A stretch of 64,000 nt of DNA from Ditylenchus dipsaci (taxonomy: Eukaryota; Nematoda; Chromadorea; Rhabditida; Anguinidae), in NCBI GenBank assembly GCA_004194705.1, contig SADC01001342.1, positions 186,001-250,000 of the forward strand, read 5' to 3'. Positions 46,595 to 56,100 of the stretch are shown here, piece after piece; positions within the stretch are counted from its first letter, which is position 1; each line of letters begins with the position of its first letter. The notes below the pieces were generated by a model that had not been told where the DNA came from, did not search any database, and saw only the letters and a program-made list of their open reading frames with translations. The position numbers and the translations under genes were made by a program.

Positions 46595-47300
46595 CATGGG
46601 TGGGCAAAGATCAGATCAGATCAGATCGATCTAGATCAGATCGAGATCAGATCAGATCGCCAAAGATCAGATCAGATCGATCTGATCGATCTGATTCATT
46701 TTGTCATCCAAATGTTTTGTCTCGAAAAGATTTCTGTAAGTTTGAATGTTCGATCCGGTTTTGTATTAAATTATTTGAGCTGAGTTTATTTGTAGCACTC
46801 ATTTTTCATTGAACACCACCAAGTTCTTATTATTTTTCTATTATTGTGTAGTTTTCAGTCGAATCTCTTATGCAATACTTTTATTAATTTTTCTAGTGAA
46901 TATGCAAGGAACTTTAAAATGTTATTTAGAATAGGTCTAACCTTAAAATTAAATCAAAAGAGAGCTTAACGAATGCCCTACTATAAGTGTATTTACAGTG
47001 TACGGTTCAAGAGATGTTCGCAAATCTTGAACAATGTTTTTAACATGACTAAATGTACGTTCTGCACTGCCATTACCACCAGGCAAAGAAAACAAAATTT
47101 TGCAAAACGCGCAAGGTCAGGCAAAGAGTTTTCCTGACTTTTCCAGAAGTCAAACTTACAGAAATCTTTTCGAGACAAAACATTTGGATGACAAAATGAA
47201 TCAGATCGATCAGATCGATCTGATCTGATCTTTGGCGATCTGATCTGATCTGATCTAGATCTGATCTGATCGATCTGATCTGATCTTTTGCCCACCCTTG
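46595..47300. mobile_element. 706-bp hAT element, (GATCAGATC)n ends, perfect 8-bp TSD
   Basis: Ends CATGGGTGGGCAAAGATCAG and, inverted, CCAAGGGTGGGCAAAAGATC (i.e. ...CAAGGGTGGGCA). TSD GATTCAGC at 46587-46594 and 47301-47308. Both ends hold runs of AGATCAGATC. The CATTTTGTCATCCAAATG...TTCTGTAAGT stretch occurs as direct copy at 46698-46744 and inverted at 47155-47200. Confidence 0.85.
46928..47165 (-). pseudogene. hAT transposase C-terminal remnant
   Basis: Minus strand reads DFWKSQENSLPDLARFAK, then (one-base shift) LFSLPGGNGSAERTFSHVKN and IVQDLRTSLEPYTVNTLIVG before TAA. The FWKS ... LPDLARFAK ... LPxxNxxAERTFSxVKxI order is the hAT dimerisation region of ZMYM/KRBA-like hATs. Only the C-terminal roughly 75 aa remain. 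Confidence 0.75.
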
Positions 47301-47744
47301 GATTCAGCACATTACTTTTCAGCTTTATGAAAATTCATCACATTTTTCCCGGTTTTCTTGAAAATTCATCACACATTTTTGCTTTTCGTTGACAATACAT
47401 CCAAAACGCGATTTATCTGGCGGATTATTCAACTGAAATCTAATTCAGCTTAAAGCTAACTCACCAAAAGTAGGACTCAGCACATTGTTACTGTTCTTTG
47501 TCACTCTTCAGCTAGTTTTTTATATAACTTAACAAAAAGCACAGTGGGCGTGGACACTCATTTGGGCAAAACTCATTTCGGCTGCCTTATTTGTGCCCCG
47601 TAGGTGAATATTAGATTTTTTTGAGTTTTTATACCATTTTTGTCTTCTTTCTAACTTTTAAAGCAACTTTCACAACGATAACATATGCTTAATTATTCTT
47701 TCCCGCCTATTGTTCATTGATCCCTCTCCCTCTTAGCTGCGGCG

Positions 47745-49195
47745 GAGTTAAATCAAACAATGCTATCCTACCCAAAATCATGCGCTGAACGCGGTTTGAC
47801 AATACCAAAATACCGAATTCACTAGCCAAAACCTCAGTATCAGGGTAGCGACGTATTCTAGACGAATACCTCTCTTTACCAAGATTAACTTCATACAATT
47901 CGAAGCTTTTGACTATGTTTGCCTATCTAAACCACCATTCTTGGACGCCTTCAATCGCTCTCCAACCTCATGAGCTGAGCTCAGCACCCAAGCAAAGTAC
48001 AGATTTTGTATACCCGATTCTTCTCTATGTGGTTACCCCGCTTGAAAAAAATTGTCTTTATTTCTTTTATTGGCTTTTATTTCCAAAATTGACATGTTTC
48101 TCATCCTCCATCTACCTCTAGGGTAGCCACGCATATAGCCAAGGAGTACCCGCTGGTCAAGTAGATGTCCACGTTGATGGCCTAAAAAGTTAAAATTTCT
48201 TATGAATAAAAAATAAACCATTTTGCTAACTTAAAATTGTGTGAGGAATTGGGTTTGTTATGTCCGAAATCGCGATTTTACACACTCCAACTTTAAAATA
48301 CCACCTGGCCAGGTGGATGTCCACCTGAAGAGGGTATGAATAAAAAAGTTAATTTAAATATTTCTATTTAAATTTGGGCTTGTCAAGATCAAAAGTGCGA
48401 GTTTACCTTCCCAAGCCCAAACCTGGAGTTGCTACCATCTGGACAGGTTCATAAAAAGGTAACTCCAAGGTAGGGGTATATTCATCCAAATGGCGTAAAA
48501 AGTCAAATGCTTGTCTTTTTATATCTACAATTATGCTAAAAAAAGCTATGCGCTCAGGTGGATTCGAACAAGCAACCTTACATCACCAATTAGAATCGCT
48601 TAGAACTCCATCCAGAGTGACCAAACCAAGTGGTCGACCACTTGAATCAAATTTTTTTTCACGTTTTCAGATTGCAAAACAATTTTTCCGCACTGATTTG
48701 AGCATGCTGAAGATGGTTTGACAGTGGTAAAATTACGTTTTATCGAGAAATTTTTGAGTTATTGCTAATTCTTGATTTATCAAAATCAATCGCAAGCAAT
48801 AACTCCAAAATTTCTACATAAAACGGGGTTTTACCACTATCAAACCATCTTCAGCATGCTCGAATTAGTGCAGAAAAGTTGTTTTGGAACCCTTGAACGT
48901 AAAAAAAATTTTGGTCCAAGTGGACGACCACTTGGTTTGGTTGACTCTGGATGGAGTTCTGACCGATTCTAAGAGGTGATGTAGAGGTTGCTGGTTCGAA
49001 TCCACCTCGGCGCATACCTTATTTTTATTATAATTTTGAGTGTTTGAGTGTTGTGGAGGTCCATATGAGGCATTCTGATATTAAAAATACGTCGCTACCC
49101 TGATACTGAGGTTTTGGCCAGTGAATTCGGTATTTTGGTATTGTCAAACCGCGTTCAGCGCATGATTCTGGGTGAGATAGCATGGTTTGATTCAA
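47745..49195. repeat. foldback with AATACCGAATTCACTGGCC-type arms and B-box copies
   Basis: The left arm at 47750-47870 (AATGCTATCCTACCCAAAAT, GCGTTTGACA-type) pairs with 49085-49195. Inside is another CCAAGTGGTC palindrome (48615-48950) flanked by GCTCAGGTGGATTCGAAC at 48549 and TTGCTGGTTCGAATCCACC at 48988, the latter containing a perfect Pol III B-box. Confidence 0.6.
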
Positions 49196-50143
49196 TTTTT
49201 CTTACAACCTGAGGTGGATACCTGTTAGGATGGGTACCTACCTACCTTTGAGGTAGATTGTGCAGGAAAACCAGGTCAAACTAACGAAATAAAATAAAAA
49301 GTACACTCAACTTCAATGAAACTGGTAAAAAAGAGCTGGGCTAACAAAAAGCACAATCTATATGCCAAGAAAAATCAACAGTAACGATAAAAACGGGAAG
49401 GCATTCAACAATCTCTTTAACAACGCGAAAGCTAGTCAAAAGATAACAAACTAACGAGTTGAATACAAATTCTGCTGAATTTTCAAAAAACCGGGTAATA
49501 ATATGCTGAATTGTCAAAATGCTGAAACAAATGTGCTGAATCGTCAAAAAATCAAAACCAAATATGCTGAATTGTCTTGTGAAGAATTTCGATGTTTTGA
49601 ACTGTCAAAAGTTCGAATTTTCAATAAGTTCAACTATCATAAGCTCAATTGTCAAAAGATGAATTGTCTGCTTGCAGAATTCCAATGTTAACAGTCTGAT
49701 GTCACTCATTATTTACGCCCTCAAATTTTATATTGCCATTTTTCTGTAAATTTTGTTGCAATTTTGTAAATATTTTCACACCAGTGTGTAGCCCTGAATC
49801 TTGGCTTTTTAATGAGCTATCAAATTTTCTGAATGATATGAAAAATGACGAGATTTCGAAGTTACAAAAAAACCATCAACTTTTTAAAAAATTTTTGAAA
49901 CCTCGAAATCTCGTCATTTTTCATATCATACAGAAAAATTTGATAGCTCATTAGAAAGTCAAGATTCAGGGCTACACACTTATATGAAAACATTTATGAA
50001 ATTGAAACAAAAATTCACAGAAAAATGGCAATATAAAATTTGAGGGCGTAAATAATTAATTTGAGGGCGTAAATGAGCATTTTGAGGGCGCAAATCACCT
50101 ATAGCCAACTTTTAATCCGTAAATTTTTTTGGAAATGTAAAAA

Positions 50144-53100
50144 ATGGCTGAGAATGGTATGAAGAAGACTTCTATCAACATCAATGCTTCTTTTTGGACA
50201 AATCGACTTGTTTGGCTGCTTTGTGCTTCTGTGATAAGCCTAAAATGTCTGCTTATACGCTCGTATCGCTCCACTGACTTTGAGGTAAGTTATTTATGGA
50301 TAATTATTTCGGCAATCGGACATTTAGCAAAAAAATTGAAATGTTGCTATGGACCAATCAACCGAAAGTCAAATGATCAAATATAATGGCTCATTTATAA
50401 ACGTTGTCGTCCTCGTTGTCGTTGTCGTCGTCGTTGGAATATTTTTTTTATAAAACCCCTTTTTTTCGCCAACGACGACGACAACGACGACCTATTTATA
50501 AAAGGATAATATTTTTTTTGCCCATAGAATACTCGCTTTTGCCCATAGAATATTTTTTTTGCCCATAGATTGGGTATGCCCATAGAATACTTGTTTTTGC
50601 CCATAGAATACTTGTTTGTGCCCATAGAATTTAAAGGGCCCATAGAATACTCGTTTTTGCGCCTAGAATTCTCGTTTTTGTCTCATAGATTTTAATGCTT
50701 ATAGTATTGTATGATAGTATCGTTTGTGGCAGTAGTATCGTTTTTGGCAATAGATTTTGATGTTTATAAAAAAAAAACGAACACATCTCCAGTCAAACGA
50801 TTTGAACAAGCTTCTTAACGAGAGACATATCTTTCACCTTTATCATTAATATCTTAATACCATATTTGCTCTATTAACTCCCTATGCTCTAATAACCCTC
50901 TACCCTTCATTTTTGGACAAGGATTTCAGAGTAAAGACCATTTTGATTAACAATTGCAAGATTTTTTAGGGGTCGAAAAAACTTTGCATGTGAGGTTAAT
51001 AGAGGAAATACATATATGTTCCCTGAATCTTCCAACAATCCATGTTCCCATATCAGTATCACATTTAATTTTCTTTGAACCAAAACGACATTTTACAACG
51101 CTCAACAATAACAAGTCTACAACGAAACATTTACCCTTGAGCAGGTCTTCCTCTCTTTCTTTTCTTTCCCAGTATATCAGCCACAGCATGCCTCGGGAAT
51201 TGAATGGCTCCTTGCTTCTTCATGATCAGCAGGGGTTGGCCAGACTTGCGGACAATATTTTGCGGATGCGTGTTTCCGGACGTGATTATTGCGGACAAAG
51301 CTTTGCGGATGAGGTTTTGCGCCTAAACTTTTGCGTCCGCAAATCTTGCGGACGCAAGATTTGGGGACGAACATTTGCGGACGAGAACTTGCGGACCAAG
51401 ATTTGCGCACGAGAATTCGCGAACTTCATATAAGCATCGCCTAAGTCAGAGATTCGACTAACTTAGTTTTTAATGATGTCATCCTTCACTCCGGCTTGAG
51501 ATACCTTCTTTTTTCTGCTCCTTTTCTGCCAAACTTCGGTTTATCCGCAAAATTCGGTCCGCAAATGTTCGTCCGCAAATGTTGCATCCGCAAAATTTGG
51601 TCCGCAAAGTCTCGTCCGCAAATCTTTGTCCGCAATTTTTCGTTCGCAAATGTTGCATCCGCAAAATTTGGTCCGCAAGTGTTGCGTCCGCAAAATTTTG
51701 TCCGCAAGTCTGGCCAACCCATCAGCAGCGCATGTTTGCATACTCTTTTTTTGACCCCTCATAGCAAGTGCACGAATAGTAAATTGGCCAGAGCAAAGAC
51801 CGGAGAATCACATAGAAGAGCGACTTTAACTCCTGAAGCAGATTATATGACACCAGATTTAGCGATTCATCGGCAAAGACCCACCAAGTACTAAACCCAA
51901 GGGACGAGATGTAGCCCACCATTGAAAAGATCATAGTGCTGGACGATATCTTGATCAGTCACCTTCTTTGATGGCATCAGGAAAAGGCTTCTGCTTCCGT
52001 AAGTTCGACGACCTTTTTCTCCCAGTAGATAAGCTTCGCGATAAAGAGATTGTGGAATTGATGAAACTGAGGCCACAATCTTGAAAAAATACTTACGAGC
52101 ATATCCTGCAGAATCAGTTTCCGGTTTTTTCTTCCTTTACTTTATCGCGAATGACCTGTTTCACTTTGGGAGAGATTACGCCCTGCGCAGTTGATTCATG
52201 GCTGGAATGCTCCCCACTTGACTCGACAATAATGTCTTGATTGCTACTGGGCCTTCGAATCCTGAGCTTTGCTGGGCAAACACATCCTTTCTTTCTGGAC
52301 GCAGCGCAACTCCGACTTTTAATAACATGTTTATGGCAGAGAGATGTCCCTTTGCTGAAAGCATGGATAAGAAACTAAGAATGACAACAAAAGCTTACAA
52401 ATTCCACTTGTTTAACAACCAAACGCTATCCGGATTCTTTTCCACTGCAGTAGATGGCTTTCTGCTTCGTCACCACTGAATTTGATCATTTGTGCGTAAA
52501 CGAGAGCAGGCTTATCCTTTCTTCGGCCAGACACTCCTTGTAGAGACATAGCTGAATATAGCAACCATATAAGGACATATATAAGCAATTCAAATTCTAT
52601 GGGCAAAAACGAGTATTCTATGGGCAAAAACGAGTATCTATGTGCACTTTAAATTCTATGGGCAAAAACAAGTATTCTATGGGCATACCAAATCTATGGC
52701 CAAAAAAAATATTCTATGGGCAAAAACGAGTATTCTATGGGCAAAAAGATTTAACACCCTTTATAAAGAATCCAACGCCAACGACAACGACGACGCCAAG
52801 GACAACGAAATTTTTTATTGAAAAGTAGACAAATTTCGCATTTTTAGTCGAGCTTTCGAGTGAAAACGCGTGGAGAATATAGTTAATCCTTAAAATTCTG
52901 ACTTAAAATGCAAAATTTGTCTGATTTGGAAGAAAAATTTTCGTTGTCGTTGGCGTTGTCGTTAAGTTTTTCATAAATAGGTCATTGTTGTCGTCGTCGT
53001 TGGCGTTGTCGTTGGCGTAAAAGTGCCTTTAAGAAACATTTTTTCCAACGACAATGACGACGACAACGACAAAGTTTATAAATGAGCCATAAGGAAACAC

Positions 53101-56100
53101 AAAAACAGAATAGCAAAAACTCTAAAAATGTTGTAAAAGGCCCTATGCCGGATTCGAACATAAGATGTAAGGCCTTTTCTCCGATGAGCGCAGATTTTTA
53201 TGTTTTTTATGACGGAACTGTCTTTTTTCTTCTACTCAAAAATTACGCGTTTAGTGTCATCGTGTAGGTAAGATTCAGGGTTACCAATGGGGCTATTAAA
53301 AGAGAAGTTGTGTAATTTTGTCCTTTTGTTATTACTATCTAGACCCCTCGGAAAACTGTCAATTGAGTGTTTGGGCTTAAACAAAAGCCTGCGATGTGCT
53401 GAGTACGATAGCATCAAATTCAGTCCACTTTTCTATGAATTTCGCCGAGCTGTGGCCTCCCGAAGTTTGACACTCAGAAAAACTAGTACATTTCTCAAAA
53501 CAATTTATGCTTACCAGGGCTAGCAACCTTTAAAAGCCTTTTTGGTCTTACTTCCCACCGTTTTTTCGGAAATTTTAGTCTGAAAGGGTCAATTTTTTCA
53601 AACTTTTAAAAACATAAATATTTCAGGTTCATCGAAATTGGATGGCCATTACACACCATTTACCTTTATCACAATGGTACTATTCTAATGGTATCTCCAT
53701 ATTTTGTCCTTGTTGAAAATTTTAATCCAATGATTTTCAGTTTCTGAATGGACACTTGATTACCCTCCCTTTTTTGCCTACTTCGAGAAGTTGCTGTCGG
53801 TCCTTGCCAATTATTGGGATCCAGCCATGTTAGCCTTGCAGCAAGACCCGTACTTTTCCAAGAATACCCTTTACTTCCAAAGAGGATCGGTTATTGCCGT
53901 GGACTGTATTTATGTAATTCCCATTTTTTGGTTTTGTTTGATTATTATTATTGTTTTTCAGGCATTATCCTCAATTGCCCTAGCCAACAATATTGGTGAG
54001 TCAATAGAATGGATGAAAGAGAAAACTTACTTGAAATATCGCCTTAAATTTGGACTTTTATGCGTGCTGCTGTGCAATTCAGGCCTAATCCTGCTGGATA
54101 ATGTTCATTTCCAGTACAACTCTTTTCTATATTCTTTTCTTTTCTTGTGCATAGTTGCAATTCTGGCTGGACGATTGTTGACTGTGAGTGTCTTTTTAGA
54201 AATTCAGATCAATATTAGTGCAGGGTGAGAATTACACGTTCTGTACGTACAAAGTAGCCCTAAAAACGGCGACCACTTAATTTTTTTTAAAGACCATACT
54301 TGTTGATGCAAATGAGAATTTGACAAATTCAAATGCGCGCGGGACACTTCTCTTTCGTCTCGCAATCTACTCTTTGGAGTTATTTCGAGCGACTCAAAAG
54401 AGTAGAGTGCGAGACGAAAGAGAATTGTCCCCGCGCATTTGAATTTGTCAAATTCTCATTTTCATCAACAAGTATGGTCCTTTAACGATTTTTTTCGCCA
54501 CCATGGCCGATTTTCGATCTTTTTCTGATAAGCCTCACAAAATAACATGATAAAAGGAAAAATCCCAAACTTTCAAAAAATTTTGCAAAAAAAATTCCAT
54601 GCACCTATTTTCAGTCAAAACTCGATGTAATAACCTCGAAAAAGGTCTTTTTCTCAGTCAGCTGGATCCGACACTTTGAAAAATTTTTTTCACTATTCTA
54701 TTTTGACAGTCTGGTCTTAAAAATCACAAGGAACTCCAATCTTCTAAAAAATCTAAAAAAGAGCATATGAAGTTTTGACTGTAGGAAGGCGTTTGAACAG
54801 GAAATTTGGACCACTAGATTGTCTAAAGAAAAACTACTTAAAGTAAAACTAGTATAACTACTAAAACTACCGAACAAAACTTACCCAAACCTTCTGGTTG
54901 ATTTTCAGGCAGCTTTTCTATTTGGTGTGCTGCTCAACTTCAAACACATTTACTTGTATTACGTGCCTGCTTTTGTGTTCTACTACCTCCAATTCTACTT
55001 GTGGCCAGTCAACCTGGCTGCTCTACCCAAACGAGTAACATGCCTCGCCTGTGTTCTAGCAACACCACTCCTTTGTGCCTTTGGCCCATTTATATATACA
55101 GGTTGACCATAACTATTTGGGCAAGTGTTTATATCATGATTCAGGTGGCATGGATGGATTTCAGCAGATGTTGTCACGACTATTCCCCTTTCAACGAGGG
55201 TATACATATTTACTGCTTTGCGCTTTTGTACGATCAATGAAAAATCGGGTTTCAAAACTGGGTTTTCTCGCAAAATTTCTGTCCGGTCCTACGGGACTGG
55301 GTTTTGAGCAGGGCGTAATCAGCAGTAAGCCAAAAAGGGGCCAGTAAATCCCATTTCCCCAGAAACCTACAACTATTTCCCTGGTCACACTCTTTGGTCT
55401 TGATCACCGGTTCACACTTATTTCCGCCAAAATCATTTCCGCCAACTCATTTCCGCCAACTTATTTCCGCCAAACTCATTTCCGCCAACCTTATTTCCGC
55501 CAAACTCATTTCCGCCAACCTTATTTCCGCCAACCTCATTTCCGCCAGTTTTGGCCACTTCAAGTTAGTTACCAATTTTAACCCAAAATTTTAAGTACAA
55601 ATTTTCCTGAAATTTTGCTGTTTCTGTTACGAACTCATTTCCAAGCTTTTCTGTGTGGCATTTTTGTACTCCACAGCAGTGTTGGGCACTCGTACTTTGC
55701 TCGTACTTGATATTTTGCATTTTTGGTTTGCAATTTTGTTTTTTTGTCTAAAACTTTTTTTATGTGCGGCTTCAGGACATTCACAGCTACCATTTTGCAA
55801 AAAAAATAAACTGGTTTCAAGATTAAAAAACGTAAATTATCATCATTTGAAAGGCAAGTACGAGTGCTCGTACTTGTGCTCGTACTTGCCTTTAAAATGC
55901 TGATATCTTACGTTTCTTAATCTTGAAACCAGTATTTTTTTTTGTGAAATGGTAGCTGTGAATGTCCTGTAGCCGCCTATCAAAAAAATCAAAAAAAAAA
56001 ATACAAAATATCAAGTACGAGCAAAGTACGAGTTCCCAACACTGCTCCCCAGCAGGGTTGGCAGAGTGTAACTTTTTCGGCCTCATTATAGTTTCTAAAA

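Larger units (their letters stand above)
46439..50106. mobile_element. 3.7-kb MULE-type foldback with perfect 9-bp TSD between RCCD1 and ALG8
   Basis: Ends GGCTAAAATTCATTTGCGCC and, inverted, GGCTATAGGTGATTTGCGCC, flanked by identical AACTTTTAA at 46430-46438 and 50107-50115. Terminal arms carry TTTGCGCCCTCAAAATGCTC and ATTTACGCCCTCAAATTA iterons. Nested passengers: hAT 46595-47300, a foldback at about 47745-49195, and a palindrome at 49785-49980 with TGTAGCCCTGAATCT at both ends. No transposase of its own was recognised. Confidence 0.85.
50504..52759. mobile_element. 2.3-kb MULE-type foldback, (CCCATAGAATACTCGTTTTTG)n arms, carries a SWIM/AT-hook ORF
   Basis: Ends GGATAATATTTTTTTTGCCC and, inverted, GGGTGTTAAATCTTTTTGCC, flanked by TTTATAAAA (50495-50503) and TTTATAAAG (52760-52768), an 8-of-9 match. 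About seven GCCCATAGAATACTCGTTTTT units on the left (50515-50700) and six inverted on the right (52590-52755). Confidence 0.75.
50387..53089. mobile_element. 2.7-kb TAA-flanked foldback in ALG8 intron 1
   Basis: Ends TGGCTCATTTATAAACGTTG and, inverted, TGGCTCATTTATAAACTTTG, flanked by TAA (50384-50386, 53090-53092). Same family as 16569-16960. GTTGTCGTCG iterons form the arms (50400-50490; 52775-53070). The MULE-type element at 50504-52759 is inserted inside it. Confidence 0.75.

Noticed and set aside
48955..49015. tRNA gene
   Set aside because: Has a B-box only; no paired acceptor stem or proper A-box and part of a palindromic repeat.
52176..52364. Ankyrin repeat ([14 protein letters not shown])
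   Set aside because: A single weak match without neighbouring repeats.
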